Below, in pieces: positions 26,401 through 35,811 of a stretch of DNA of 64,000 bases. Source of the stretch: Hoeflea_A sp040932035 (GTDB lineage Bacteria; Pseudomonadota; Alphaproteobacteria; Rhizobiales; Rhizobiaceae); the NCBI RefSeq assembly GCF_040932035.1, contig NZ_JBFRBB010000003.1:558001-622000 (forward strand), read 5' to 3'. The notes beneath the pieces were generated by a model. It was given only the letters and a program-made list of their open reading frames with translations. It did not search any database and was not told where the DNA came from. How positions within the stretch are numbered: the first letter of the stretch is position 1; every line of letters begins with the position of its first letter. The translations under genes were made by a program, and so were the position numbers.

Positions 26401-27582
26401 ATGGCTGACGATGAAATGAAGATCCGCGTCAAAAACGTCTACAAGGTGTTCGGCGATAATCCGGCGGCTGTGATGGACAAGGTCAAGGCCGGGGCCAGCA
26501 AGTCCGAAATACTCGAAAAAACAGGCCATGTCGTCGGTATCCGCGATGTCAGCCTCGACATCCGCGCCGGCGAAACATTCGTTATCATGGGACTGTCCGG
26601 GTCAGGCAAATCGACTCTCATCCGCCACTTCAACCGGCTGATCGAGCCGACTGCCGGACATATTCTGGTCGATGATGTCGATGTTCTGAAAATGAGCGAG
26701 ACCGAACTGCGCGCGTTTCGCCGCAAGAAGGTATCTATGGTGTTTCAGCGTTTTGCGCTATTGCCCCATAAAACGGTGCTCGACAATGTCGTTTGCGGCC
26801 TGACCATCGCCGGCATGGGCAAGGCCGAGGCACGCGAACACGGTATGCGGCAGATCGAGCAGGTCGGTCTGGACGGCTTTGAGAACCAGTATCCGAAGCA
26901 GCTTTCAGGCGGCATGCAGCAGCGTGTCGGTCTTGCACGCGCACTTGCAACCGATGCCGAAATCCTGCTCATGGATGAAGCCTTCAGTGCACTTGATCCG
27001 CTGATCCGCAACGACATGCAGGCGCAACTCAAGGAACTTCAGGAAAGGCTTCACAAGACGATCGTGTTCATTACCCACGATCTCGACGAGGCGCTACGGC
27101 TCGGCGATCACATTGCAATCCTCAAGGATGGCGAGCTGCGTCAGGCAGGAACCGGCGCTGACATTCTGATGAATCCGGCCGACGATTATGTCGCGCGCTT
27201 TGTCAACGATGTGAACCGCGCTCGGGTGGTGACGGTGGGCTCGCTTGTCGAAAAGGCCGGTCTTCTGCCGCTCAGCGATGCCAATGCCGCGAATTGCGGT
27301 GCGTTGCTGGAGGACAATGAGGCCATCATCCTGACAGATGAGGGCAAGCCGCGCCATGTTGTCGGGCAGGGCGACCGCCATCGGCTCGATGATCTGCTGC
27401 GCAGCAAATCGGCGATGCCTGCGGCGGTCTGTGTTGACGGTGGCATGGTGCTGGAAGACGGCTTTTCAATTCTTGCCGGGTCGCACAATCCGCTTGTCAT
27501 CACCAACGGGTCAGATGTGCCGGTAGGCGTTGTCACCCAGCAAAGTGTCATGCGTGCACTTGCGCGCGATGCTGCCGGATAA
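26401..27582 (+). CDS. proV: Glycine betaine/proline-type ABC transporter ATP-binding protein (ProV family)
   Basis: A 393-residue ATPase. The ATG at 26401 was chosen rather than an overlapping upstream start inside the permease gene. Walker A GLSGSGKST is at 64-72, the Q-loop in VFQRFALLPH, the signature LSGGMQQRVGLARAL and Walker B ILLMDEAFSALDP. The insert before Walker A (VMDKVKAGASKSEILEKTGH) is typical of ProV/OpuAA proteins. A C-terminal region of about 110 residues occupies the CBS-pair position and may sense ionic strength. Confidence 0.9.
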   Translation: MADDEMKIRVKNVYKVFGDNPAAVMDKVKAGASKSEILEKTGHVVGIRDVSLDIRAGETFVIMGLSGSGKSTLIRHFNRLIEPTAGHILVDDVDVLKMSETELRAFRRKKVSMVFQRFALLPHKTVLDNVVCGLTIAGMGKAEAREHGMRQIEQVGLDGFENQYPKQLSGGMQQRVGLARALATDAEILLMDEAFSALDPLIRNDMQAQLKELQERLHKTIVFITHDLDEALRLGDHIAILKDGELRQAGTGADILMNPADDYVARFVNDVNRARVVTVGSLVEKAGLLPLSDANAANCGALLEDNEAIILTDEGKPRHVVGQGDRHRLDDLLRSKSAMPAAVCVDGGMVLEDGFSILAGSHNPLVITNGSDVPVGVVTQQSVMRALARDAAG

Positions 27583-27713
27583 TCGGGATCTCCGAATTCC
27601 AACTGGCGGTGTCTTTTTGCAAGATGCTTTCATTTCGCGAGCATTTCCCCGTTGCAAACGAGCGCTGAAAACCAATTTGCATAAATTTCTGGAATTAATT
27701 CGAGCAAACTCAC

Positions 27714-27771
27714 TTGACTCTTTTGGAACGATCCAATAATTCAGTTTTTGAGTAATTTGGAACGTGCCAAA
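27714..27771 (+). promoter_or_regulatory. Promoter with two LacI-type operator palindromes for the large catabolic operon
   Basis: A -35-like TTGACT (27714-27719) precedes AATAAT (27735-27740) by 15 bp. Operator 1, TTGGA-ACGA-TCCAA, spans 27723-27736 over the spacer and -10. Operator 2, TTTGG-AACGTG-CCAAA, spans 27756-27771. Both centre on CpG, as LacI-family sites do, share TTGGAACG, and their centres are 34 bp apart. The LacI gene at 41946 in the same operon is the obvious partner. Binding is inferred. Confidence 0.65.
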
Positions 27772-27787
27772 AGTAGAGGGTGTGAGA

Positions 27788-28789
27788 ATGCAGTGGGGTC
27801 TAATCGGTGCAAGCACCATCGCATCCGAACATGTGATTGCCGCAATCAGGGCCCAGGAGGGAAACAGCATTAAGTCCGTGCTGAGTTCCAATCCGCAGCG
27901 CGGTGCCGACTACGCGGCCAAGCATTCCATCCCGCAAAGCGTCACCGATCTTGATACGGTGGTTGGCGACCCAGACATCGCCGCGGTTTACATCTCCACG
28001 ACAAATGAGAAGCACTATGCGCAGGCCATGGCGGCGATTGCGCAAGGCAAGCATGTATTGTGTGAAAAACCCCTGGCGATGACGCTGGGCGAGGCTGTCG
28101 AGATGGTGCACGCAGCGGACAAGGCCGGGGTCGTTTTTGCCACCAACCATCATCTGCGCAATGCGGGATCGCATCTGGCAATCCGCGATCTTATTCAGTC
28201 GGGACGCCTTGGTCAGGTCCTCAGCGTACGTATCTTTCATGCGGTTCACCTGCCGGCGCATCTGCAGGGCTGGCGCATAAATGACGCGGCCGCGGGTGGC
28301 GGCGTCATCGCCGATATTGTTGTTCACGACGCTGACACCGTACGATTTTACCTCGGCGAGGACCCGGTGGATGTTGTCGCGAAAGCAGGTGCATCGGGAA
28401 TGGGGCAGGGCGTTGAGGACAGCGTCATGTCCGTGTGGTCGATGCCGTCTGGAGCGATGGTACAGACCCATGAGAGTTTTACCCATGCATTCGCAGGAAC
28501 CGGTATCGAGGTGCATGGCACGGAAGCATCGGTTATCGGACGCAATGTCATGACACAGCAGCCGGTCGGTGAGATTGCCCTTGTCGATGAAGACGGCCGT
28601 CAGGACATTTCCTATTCCGGTCACGGTCTTTATGTGCGTTCGTTGTCGCTGTTTACGCAGGCGATTGCAGGCAACGGCCGTCCGGCTGCGGACGGTGTCG
28701 ACGGTGTGAAGTCGCTTGCTGTGGCGCTTGCCGTCCGCGATGCGGCCGAAAGCGGGCAGACCGTGCGCGTCGACTACGGAGGCATCTAG
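27788..28789 (+). CDS. Gfo/Idh/MocA family oxidoreductase
   Basis: A 333-residue NAD(P)-dependent dehydrogenase typically acting on sugars, inositols or their derivatives. The N-terminal Rossmann fold is GLIGASTIASEHVI, and the conserved EKP is in CEKPLAMTLGEAV near residue 95, followed by the Gfo/Idh C-terminal sheet domain. The ATG at 27788 follows GAGGG; the in-frame GTG at 27764 lies inside operator 2 and was rejected. It is the first gene of the long operon behind the LacI-type sites. Oxidation of a ring hydroxyl of the imported carbohydrate is the likely role. Confidence 0.88.
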   Translation: MQWGLIGASTIASEHVIAAIRAQEGNSIKSVLSSNPQRGADYAAKHSIPQSVTDLDTVVGDPDIAAVYISTTNEKHYAQAMAAIAQGKHVLCEKPLAMTLGEAVEMVHAADKAGVVFATNHHLRNAGSHLAIRDLIQSGRLGQVLSVRIFHAVHLPAHLQGWRINDAAAGGGVIADIVVHDADTVRFYLGEDPVDVVAKAGASGMGQGVEDSVMSVWSMPSGAMVQTHESFTHAFAGTGIEVHGTEASVIGRNVMTQQPVGEIALVDEDGRQDISYSGHGLYVRSLSLFTQAIAGNGRPAADGVDGVKSLAVALAVRDAAESGQTVRVDYGGI

Positions 28790-28792
28790 GTC

Positions 28793-30367
28793 ATGGCCTC
28801 AAAGACTGTCACCGCCGAAGCTGCTGTTGCCCGAATTGCTGACAATGCGGTTGTTTCTGTCTCCTCCTCATCCGGCCTTGGCTGCCCTGACAAGATGCTT
28901 GCGGCCATTGGCGCGCGTTTTGACCGTGAGGGGCATCCAAGGAACCTGACAACGCTTCATCCGATCGCCGCCGGCGACATGTACGGCATCAAGGGTGTCG
29001 ATCACATCGCGAAAGACGGGCTTTTGGCGACGATTATCGGTGGCTCCTATCCGAGTGGCCCGTCTTCCATGCCGATGCCTGAAATCTGGCGCATGATCGT
29101 CGAGAACCGGGTTGCCGCCTATAACGTGCCCTCAGGCATCATGTTCGATATGCATCGCGATGTCGCTGCGCGCCGCCCGGGCGTGTTGACGAAGGTCGGG
29201 CTCGGCACCTTTGTCGACCCGGTTCGCGAGGGCTGTGCCATGAACGCTTCGGCTGCCGCCCGTCCCATCGTTTCAAGGGTCGAATTCGGCGATGAGACCT
29301 GGCTGCACTTCCCCAATATCGTGCCGGATGTCGCGATCCTGCGCGCCACGACAGCCGATGATAGCGGCAACCTTACCTATGAGCATGAGGGCGCCTATCT
29401 CGGCGGTCTTGATCAGGCGATCGCGGTGCGCAATCACGGCGGGCTGGTCATCGCGCAGGTCAAGCGGGTGACCGCATCCGGGTCCCTTCGCCCGCATGAC
29501 GTGCGCGTTCCGGGCCACCTCGTTGACCTTATTGTCGTTGACCCGGAGCAGAAACAGACCACCGAAACGGATTACGATCCGGCAATATCGGGTGAGATCA
29601 TCCGGCCGCTGTCGAGTTTTACACTCGCTGAGCATGGCATCGAAAAGACCATCGCGCGCCGCGCTGCGATGGAGCTGTCTGCCGGCCAGACGGCAAATCT
29701 TGGCTTTGGAATTTCGGCGATGGTGCCCCGTGTTCTCCTCGAAGAAGGACACGCCGGCTCCGTGACCTGGGCGATTGAGCAAGGCGCTGTCGGCGGAGTC
29801 CCGCTGACCGGATTCGCGTTTGGCTGCGCTTCTAATGCCGATGCCTTCGTGCCGTCACCCAATCAGTTCACCTATTTCCAGGGTGGGGGGTTTGATGTCT
29901 CTTTCCTTTCTTTCCTGGAAGTCGATGTCGAAGGCAATGTAAATGTCTCCAAGCTTGGCAAAAAGCCCTATCTGACAGCGGGTTGCGGTGGCTTCGTCGA
30001 TATTACGGCGCACGCCAAGAAGATTGTTTTCGCAGGGCTATTCGAAGCGGGCGCCGAACTCGAACTGACCGGCGAAGGCCTGCGTGTTGTCAGGCCCGGC
30101 AAATTCACCAAGATGGTCGATGCTGTCGAGCATGTGACGTTTTCGGGACGCCGCGCCCGCGAAACCGGACAGGAAATCCTCTACGTCACGGAGCGTTGCG
30201 TCATTCGCCTAGAAACCGATGGCCTCGTTGCCACCGAAATCATGCCCGGCATTGAGCCGGAAGCCGATATCGTTGCTGCATCGGGGGGGCGTGTGCGCAT
30301 CGCCGAAGGCGCCCGGACGATGCCTGTATCCCTTCTTGCGGAAGAAAAGATGGGGCTGACACTATGA
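28793..30367 (+). CDS. Acyl-CoA:carboxylate CoA-transferase (family I, fused subunits)
   Basis: A 524-residue protein with the two CoA-transferase domains joined, as in propionate CoA-transferase and fused 3-oxoacid CoA-transferases. The N-terminal domain has the glycine-rich loop at SSSGLGCPDK; the catalytic glutamate is probably E329 in WAIEQGAVGG. It transfers CoA from an acyl-CoA to a free acid. It overlaps the enoyl-CoA hydratase gene by ATGA. In this operon it would activate a carboxylic acid made by the aldehyde dehydrogenase or released by an aldolase; the actual acid is unknown. Confidence 0.88.
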   Translation: MASKTVTAEAAVARIADNAVVSVSSSSGLGCPDKMLAAIGARFDREGHPRNLTTLHPIAAGDMYGIKGVDHIAKDGLLATIIGGSYPSGPSSMPMPEIWRMIVENRVAAYNVPSGIMFDMHRDVAARRPGVLTKVGLGTFVDPVREGCAMNASAAARPIVSRVEFGDETWLHFPNIVPDVAILRATTADDSGNLTYEHEGAYLGGLDQAIAVRNHGGLVIAQVKRVTASGSLRPHDVRVPGHLVDLIVVDPEQKQTTETDYDPAISGEIIRPLSSFTLAEHGIEKTIARRAAMELSAGQTANLGFGISAMVPRVLLEEGHAGSVTWAIEQGAVGGVPLTGFAFGCASNADAFVPSPNQFTYFQGGGFDVSFLSFLEVDVEGNVNVSKLGKKPYLTAGCGGFVDITAHAKKIVFAGLFEAGAELELTGEGLRVVRPGKFTKMVDAVEHVTFSGRRARETGQEILYVTERCVIRLETDGLVATEIMPGIEPEADIVAASGGRVRIAEGARTMPVSLLAEEKMGLTL

Positions 30368-31131
30368 GCGATCTTCACCTCATCGTCGAAGAAGCAATTG
30401 CCGAACTCCGCCTTGACAACCCGGCAAAATTGAATGCGCTGACCATGCCCATGCTGGAAGCGCTCGAAGCCCATTGCGCCAGGCTGGACCGTGATGAAAC
30501 GATACACGCGGTCGTTCTTACGGCCGTGGGCGATCGCGCCTTTTGCGCCGGTGCCGATATCAATGCCTGGTCGGAACTTCCTCCCGCCGAATTTGCCAGG
30601 CACTGGGTGCGGGACGGTCATCGTATCTTCGACCGTCTCGCACGCCTTTCAAAGCCAACCATCGCAGCAATCAACGGCCATGCTTTCGGCGGCGGACTGG
30701 AACTTTCAGCGGCCTGCGACATTCGCGTGATGGCCCCTGCCGCCACACTTGCCCTGCCGGAAACCGGCGTCGGAATCATCCCCGGCTGGTCCGGAACGCA
30801 GCGTCTCGCGCGTCTGCTGCCAGAACCCGTCCTGAAGGAAATGGCCCTGTTCGGCCGGCGCCTTACCGCGGACCGTGCGCTGGCAGTGGGTTACGTGGCG
30901 GCGGTCGCTGAAGATCCCGCCGCCGTCGCACGCGAGATCGCTGAGCGAACGCTCGCCACATCACCGCGCGCGACCGAGATTGCAAAATACATGATCCATG
31001 GTGCGGTCGGAGAGGACCGCGGCGCCATGATTGAAGCGCTTGGCGGCGGCATGATCGCGGCAAGTGAAGACAAAGCCGAGGGTGTTTCCGCCTTCCGCGA
31101 GAAACGCAAACCACAATTTCCCGGCAGATAA
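30364..31131 (+). CDS. Enoyl-CoA hydratase/isomerase family protein
   Basis: A 255-residue crotonase. The oxyanion-hole segment is AFCAGADINAW (60-69), with GGGLELSAACD carrying E113 and ALPETGVG carrying E133. Both catalytic glutamates of true hydratases are present, so hydration of a 2-enoyl-CoA is more likely than the lyase chemistry of feruloyl-CoA hydratases. It is coupled to the CoA-transferase gene and 2 nt before the aldehyde dehydrogenase gene. Confidence 0.9.
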   Translation: MSDLHLIVEEAIAELRLDNPAKLNALTMPMLEALEAHCARLDRDETIHAVVLTAVGDRAFCAGADINAWSELPPAEFARHWVRDGHRIFDRLARLSKPTIAAINGHAFGGGLELSAACDIRVMAPAATLALPETGVGIIPGWSGTQRLARLLPEPVLKEMALFGRRLTADRALAVGYVAAVAEDPAAVAREIAERTLATSPRATEIAKYMIHGAVGEDRGAMIEALGGGMIAASEDKAEGVSAFREKRKPQFPGR

Positions 31132-31133
31132 AC

Positions 31134-32669
31134 ATGACGAAACACGACCTTACCCTCATTTCCGCAACCGACGGCTCAGAACTGCCGCAAGAGCCGTTTC
31201 CCGCCCGCCATCTCATTGACGGGCAGTGGTGTGAGAGCGCCGATGGTGCTGCCTTCGAACGCCGTTCGCCGGCCCACGGCGTTCTGGTGACACGCGCCGC
31301 ACAAGCAGGTGCGAAAGAAACCGAAGCCGCTATTGCGGCCGCGCGCCGGGCATTTGACGATGGGCGCTGGTCGCAGATTTCCGGCAAGGAAAGAGCAGCG
31401 CTGCTGTTGCGAGTGGCCGAACTGATCGAGCGCGACCTCGAGCAGATCGCGTTGATGGAAACGCTGGAAAGTGGCAAGCCGATCAGCCAGGCAAAAGCCG
31501 AGATTGAGGGCGCGGCGGACCTTTGGCGCTATGCTGCTTCGCTAGCGCGCACCCTGCACGGCGACAGCCACAACAGTCTCGGTTCTGAAATGCTGGGCGT
31601 CGTCTTGAAGGAACCGATTGGTGTCGCCTCCATCATCACGCCGTGGAACTTTCCATTCCTGATCGTTTCACAGAAGCTGCCGTTCGCGCTGGCGGCGGGT
31701 TGCACGGCGGTGGTCAAGCCGTCGGAGCTGACGCCGGCGACCACGGTTATTCTCGGCGAACTGCTGCTCGAAGCCGGGCTTCCAGCCGGCGTTGTCAACA
31801 TCGTACTGGGCTTCGGGCAGCCTGTCGGTGCGCTGATGAGCACCCATGCGGATGTCGACATGGTGTCCTTTACCGGGTCAACCGCCGTCGGCAAGGCAAT
31901 TGTTGCTGCCGCATCGACAACGCTGAAGAGGGTGTCACTTGAACTCGGCGGAAAGAATCCGCAGGTCGTCTTTGCCGACGCGGATGTCGACAGTGCCGTC
32001 GATGCCATCGTCTTTGGAATCTATTTCAATGCCGGCGAGTGCTGCAATTCCGGATCACGCATCATTGTCCACAAGGATGTGGCTGAAGAGGTCACCGAAC
32101 GGGTCGTTGCCCTGTCGCGAAAGGTGCCTTTCGGCGATCCGCTCCATGCGGACACCAAGGTCGGCGCCATCGTGTCGGCGGAACATCAAAAAAAGATCGA
32201 CGGCTACGTGAAGTCGGCTGCACAAGCGGGCGCGTCGATCCGTCTTGGCGGTGGCCCGCTCACGGTACCCGGATTGCAAGAACAGTTTTATCAGCCTACC
32301 GTCTTGTCAGGCGTGACGGGCGATATGGCAATCGCCCGTGAGGAGGTTTTCGGACCGGTACTGTCGGTACTCGAATTCAGCACGTTTGACGAAGCAGTAG
32401 CACTTGCAAATGATGCGGCATACGGCCTTTCGGCAGGTGTGTGGAGCGAAAATGTCCACACATGCCTGGAATTCACCCGCCGGGTGCAGGCAGGAACCGT
32501 CTGGACAAACACCTGGATGGACGGATTTGCCGAAATGCCATTCGGTGGCGTGAAAGAAAGCGGTCTCGGGCGTGAGCTCGGGCGCTACGGACTAGAAGAA
32601 TACCTGGAGGTGAAAACCGTGCAGATGCGGATCGGCCGCACGCGCGCGCCCTGGGTACCCAATCGCTGA
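31134..32669 (+). CDS. NAD(P)-dependent aldehyde dehydrogenase (betaine aldehyde dehydrogenase-like)
   Basis: A 511-residue aldehyde dehydrogenase. N172 is in TPWNFPF, the general base E270 in SLELGGKNP and the catalytic cysteine C304 in NAGECCNSGSR. It resembles broad betaine/aminobutyraldehyde dehydrogenases, but the operon makes a hydroxy- or sugar-derived aldehyde more plausible. The acid product could feed the neighbouring CoA-transferase. Only 2 nt separate it from the hydratase gene. Confidence 0.88.
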   Translation: MTKHDLTLISATDGSELPQEPFPARHLIDGQWCESADGAAFERRSPAHGVLVTRAAQAGAKETEAAIAAARRAFDDGRWSQISGKERAALLLRVAELIERDLEQIALMETLESGKPISQAKAEIEGAADLWRYAASLARTLHGDSHNSLGSEMLGVVLKEPIGVASIITPWNFPFLIVSQKLPFALAAGCTAVVKPSELTPATTVILGELLLEAGLPAGVVNIVLGFGQPVGALMSTHADVDMVSFTGSTAVGKAIVAAASTTLKRVSLELGGKNPQVVFADADVDSAVDAIVFGIYFNAGECCNSGSRIIVHKDVAEEVTERVVALSRKVPFGDPLHADTKVGAIVSAEHQKKIDGYVKSAAQAGASIRLGGGPLTVPGLQEQFYQPTVLSGVTGDMAIAREEVFGPVLSVLEFSTFDEAVALANDAAYGLSAGVWSENVHTCLEFTRRVQAGTVWTNTWMDGFAEMPFGGVKESGLGRELGRYGLEEYLEVKTVQMRIGRTRAPWVPNR

Positions 32670-32722
32670 CCGCCGACACTATCGTTCGGCAGCGTAAAAC
32701 AACGCAACTTCAGGAGGAAACC

Positions 32723-33973
32723 ATGCGTTTGAAAATCAGAAAAACAATATCGGCCTTTGCCGTGCTCGCTGCATCCGCAAGTTTTGCGCATGCCGGCGAC
32801 GTGGAAGTTCTTCACTGGTGGACGTCCGGCGGCGAAGCCGCGGCTCTGAACGTGCTCAAGCAGGATCTTGAATCCCAGGGAATCGGCTGGCAGGACATGC
32901 CGGTTGCAGGGGGCGGCGGCACCCAGGCGATGACCGTGCTGCGCGCACGCGTGACGTCGGGTAACGCTCCGACCGCTGTGCAGATGCTTGGATTTGACAT
33001 TACCGACTGGGCCAAGGAAGGCGCCCTTGCCAACCTGAACGATATCGCCGCCGAGGAAGGCTGGGACAGTGTCGTTCCGGAAGCGCTGCAGAAGTTCTCC
33101 AAGAATGACGGTCAGTGGGTTGCAGCACCGGTCAACGTGCATTCGACCAACTGGGTGTGGGCCAACAAGGCTGTGCTTGACGAGCTTGGCATTGCCCAGC
33201 CCACCACGTGGGATGAACTCGTCGCCGCGATGGACAAGGTCAAGGCATCGGGTAAGACAGCCGTCGCTCATGGCGGGCAGGCCTGGCAGGATGCAACGAT
33301 CTTCGATGCCGTCGCCATGTCGACCGGCGGACCGGATTTCTACAAGGCGGCCTTCGTCGATCTTGATCCGGCGGCGCTTGGATCCGACACGATGAAAGAA
33401 GCATTCGACCGCATGGCGGTCATCAGAAGTTATGTCGACGACAACTTTTCCGGTCGCGACTGGAACCTTGCTTCTGCGATGGTGATCAATGGCGATGCCG
33501 CCTTCCAGTTCATGGGTGACTGGGCGAAGGGCGAGTTCATCAATGCCGGCAAGGTGCCGGGGCAGGATTTCCTTTGCTTCCGCTTCCCCGGAACTCAGGA
33601 ACAGGTCACCTTCAACTCCGACCAGTTTGCTCTGTTCAACCAGGGCGGCACCGTATCGGACGAGCAGGGCGCGCTTGCCAAGGCGATTATGTCACCGGCC
33701 TTCCAGTCCGCGTTCAACGTCGTGAAGGGCTCGGTTCCGGCGCGTGTCGATGTTTCCGACGAGGCGTTTGACGCCTGTGGCAAACAGGGCATGAAGGACC
33801 TTGCAGCAGCATCGAAATCGGGCAACCTTTATGGCTCGGCTGCTCATGGCCACGCCAACCCCGCATCGGTGAAGAATGCTATCTATGATGTCGTCACCGC
33901 GCACTTTAACGGCGAGTACGATTCAGCAACGGCTGTTTCGGAACTTGTGAGTGCCGTTGAGCTTGCTCAGTAA
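32723..33973 (+). CDS. Carbohydrate ABC transporter substrate-binding protein (CUT1 family 1)
   Basis: A 416-residue periplasmic sugar-binding protein. The signal peptide (MRLKIRKTISAFAVLAASAS) ends near AHA, and AGGAGGAAACC precedes the ATG. The mature start DVEVLHWWTSGGEAAALN and the later VMINGDAAFQFMGDW resemble glucose/mannose-type binders (GtsA-like). It is the first of four transporter genes embedded in the catabolic operon, so the operon's substrate is probably a sugar, glycoside or polyol. A strong hairpin follows the gene. Confidence 0.92.
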   Translation: MRLKIRKTISAFAVLAASASFAHAGDVEVLHWWTSGGEAAALNVLKQDLESQGIGWQDMPVAGGGGTQAMTVLRARVTSGNAPTAVQMLGFDITDWAKEGALANLNDIAAEEGWDSVVPEALQKFSKNDGQWVAAPVNVHSTNWVWANKAVLDELGIAQPTTWDELVAAMDKVKASGKTAVAHGGQAWQDATIFDAVAMSTGGPDFYKAAFVDLDPAALGSDTMKEAFDRMAVIRSYVDDNFSGRDWNLASAMVINGDAAFQFMGDWAKGEFINAGKVPGQDFLCFRFPGTQEQVTFNSDQFALFNQGGTVSDEQGALAKAIMSPAFQSAFNVVKGSVPARVDVSDEAFDACGKQGMKDLAAASKSGNLYGSAAHGHANPASVKNAIYDVVTAHFNGEYDSATAVSELVSAVELAQ

Positions 33974-33987
33974 GAACGCAGGAACAG

Positions 33988-34010
33988 GGGAGAGCAGTCT
34001 CTGCTCTCCC
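33988..34010 (+). promoter_or_regulatory. Strong hairpin between sugar-binding protein and permease genes
   Basis: GGGAGAGCAG (33988-33997) and CTGCTCTCCC (34001-34010) form a perfect 10-bp stem with loop TCT, 14 nt after the binding-protein stop. No T-run follows. It probably protects the upstream mRNA from 3' decay, as described for malE-malF-type operons, raising binding-protein yield. Confidence 0.65.
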
Positions 34011-34029
34011 TCCACAAGGAGGGCTTTAA

Positions 34030-34926
34030 ATGTCGACGACCGTTCGATCCCGCAGCGGCAATGACTGGCTGCGCGACGCGCTGCCCAGGATCGTGCTCAG
34101 TCCCAGTCTCGCAATTGTGCTCGTCTTCGTTTACGGCTTTATCCTCTTTACCTTCTACCTGTCATTCACCGACAGCCGCATTCTGCCGAGTTACGATCTT
34201 GTCGGATGGCGGAACTATACGCGCCTGTTTTCGGTCAGGGCCTGGGGCATTGCGGTCGACAACCTTTTGATCTTCGGATCGCTCTATATCGTTATCAGCT
34301 GTGCGCTGGGTCTCGGCCTTGCAATCCTGCTTGACCAGAAAATCCGCGCGGAAGGCTTTATTCGCACAATCTATCTTTATCCGATGGCGCTCAGCTTTAT
34401 CGTCACCGGCACTGCCTGGAAATGGTTTCTCGATCCCGGCATCGGACTGCAGGCGGTGGTGCGGAGCTGGGGCTGGGAAAGCTTCACCTTCGAGTGGATC
34501 AAGGACAGCGACATGGCGATCTACACAATCGTCATCGCAGCGGTATGGCAGACCAGCGGCTTCGTCATGGCGATGTTCCTTGCCGGGTTGCGCGGGATCG
34601 ACAACGAGGTGCTGAAGGCCGCGCAGATAGACGGGGCGTCAAACTGGGCGCTCTATCGGCGCATCGTCATCCCGCAGTTGCGTCCTGCTTTCATGTCGGC
34701 CTTTGTGGTGCTGGCGCACATGGCGATCAAATCCTATGACCTGATCATCGCGCTGACCGGCGGCGGACCGGGCACGGCGACGGAGCTGCCCGCGACCTTC
34801 ATGTATTCCTACACTTTCACACGCAACCAGATGGGCATCGGCGCGGCATCGGCGACAATCATGCTGATGTCGATCGCGGCGATCATGGTGCCCTATATCT
34901 GGTCCGAACTGCGGGAGAAAAAGTGA
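34030..34926 (+). CDS. Carbohydrate ABC transporter permease, MalF type
   Basis: A 298-residue permease with six predicted membrane helices, starting with a hydrophobic segment around residues 20-45 (IVLVFVYGFILFTFYLSFTD). The ATPase-contact loop is EVLKAAQIDGASNWALYRRI, a clear EAA motif. It lacks the long periplasmic loop of E. coli MalF, as usual for GtsB/UgpA types. It ends in TGATG, overlapping the next start by one base. Confidence 0.93.
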   Translation: MSTTVRSRSGNDWLRDALPRIVLSPSLAIVLVFVYGFILFTFYLSFTDSRILPSYDLVGWRNYTRLFSVRAWGIAVDNLLIFGSLYIVISCALGLGLAILLDQKIRAEGFIRTIYLYPMALSFIVTGTAWKWFLDPGIGLQAVVRSWGWESFTFEWIKDSDMAIYTIVIAAVWQTSGFVMAMFLAGLRGIDNEVLKAAQIDGASNWALYRRIVIPQLRPAFMSAFVVLAHMAIKSYDLIIALTGGGPGTATELPATFMYSYTFTRNQMGIGAASATIMLMSIAAIMVPYIWSELREKK

Positions 34927-35807
34927 TGGCCTCGAACGCTTCCGCAAATGTCATCCGCACAGGTAACAGCGCCAGGTTCGTCATCTATTCGATCCTGATC
35001 CTGTTTTGCCTCTATTACCTGCTGCCGCTCTATGTGATGGCTGTCAATTCGCTCAAACCGCTCAGCGAGATTCAGGCAGGCGGCATGATGGCGCTGCCGT
35101 CGCAATGGACGATCGCTCCCTGGGGCAGCGCCTGGTCGACAGCTCAGATCGGCGTCGAGGCGACCGGACTTAAACCCTATTTTCTGAATTCGATTCTGAT
35201 GGTCGTGCCTGCCGTTGCTATTTCCACGGTCCTGGGCGCATTGAACGGCTATGTGCTTACCAAATGGCGATTTCCGGGCGATACGATTGTCTTCGGTCTG
35301 CTGCTTTTCGGTTGCTTCATTCCCTTCCAGATGGTGCTCATTCCGATGGCCCGTATGCTCGGTCTGATGGGGCTTGCGGGTACGGTTCCGGGGCTGATCT
35401 TCGTTCATCTCGTCTACGGGATAGGCTTTTCGACGCTCTATTTCCGCAATTACTACCAGCAGTTTCCGACGGAACTCGTTCGTGCCGCTATGATAGACGG
35501 GGCGGGTTTTTTCACCATCTTCAGACGCATCATGCTACCGTCTTCGGGGCCGATAGCCGTTGTCTGCATCATCTGGCAGTTCACCAATATCTGGAACGAC
35601 TTCCTGTTCGGCGCGAGCTTTTCCGATTTCGACAGCCAGCCGATGACGGTGGCGCTGAACAATCTGGTTCAGTCCTCCACCGGCGTGAAGGAATATAATG
35701 TGCATTTCGCCGGGGCGATCATGGCGGCATTGCCGACACTCCTCGTCTATATCGTCGCCGGCCGGTACTTCGTGCGCGGCCTGATGGCCGGCAGCGTGAA
35801 AGGGTAA
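34926..35807 (+). CDS. Carbohydrate ABC transporter permease, MalG type
   Basis: A 293-residue permease partner, started at the ATG at 34926; a GTG one codon upstream is also in frame. It has six membrane helices and the EAA loop TELVRAAMIDGAGFFTIFRR. The C-terminal helix precedes GRYFVRGLMAGSVKG, typical of MalG-type subunits. It is 4 nt before the ATPase gene. Confidence 0.93.
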   Translation: MASNASANVIRTGNSARFVIYSILILFCLYYLLPLYVMAVNSLKPLSEIQAGGMMALPSQWTIAPWGSAWSTAQIGVEATGLKPYFLNSILMVVPAVAISTVLGALNGYVLTKWRFPGDTIVFGLLLFGCFIPFQMVLIPMARMLGLMGLAGTVPGLIFVHLVYGIGFSTLYFRNYYQQFPTELVRAAMIDGAGFFTIFRRIMLPSSGPIAVVCIIWQFTNIWNDFLFGASFSDFDSQPMTVALNNLVQSSTGVKEYNVHFAGAIMAALPTLLVYIVAGRYFVRGLMAGSVKG

Positions 35808-35811
35808 CAGA

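Noticed and set aside
28793..32669. CoA-transferase, enoyl-CoA hydratase and aldehyde dehydrogenase as a feruloyl-CoA/vanillin-type side-chain cleavage set
   Set aside because: The hydratase keeps both glutamates (E113, E133) of ordinary enoyl-CoA hydratases, whereas feruloyl-CoA hydratase/lyases alter this region; no aromatic ring-cleavage gene is nearby.
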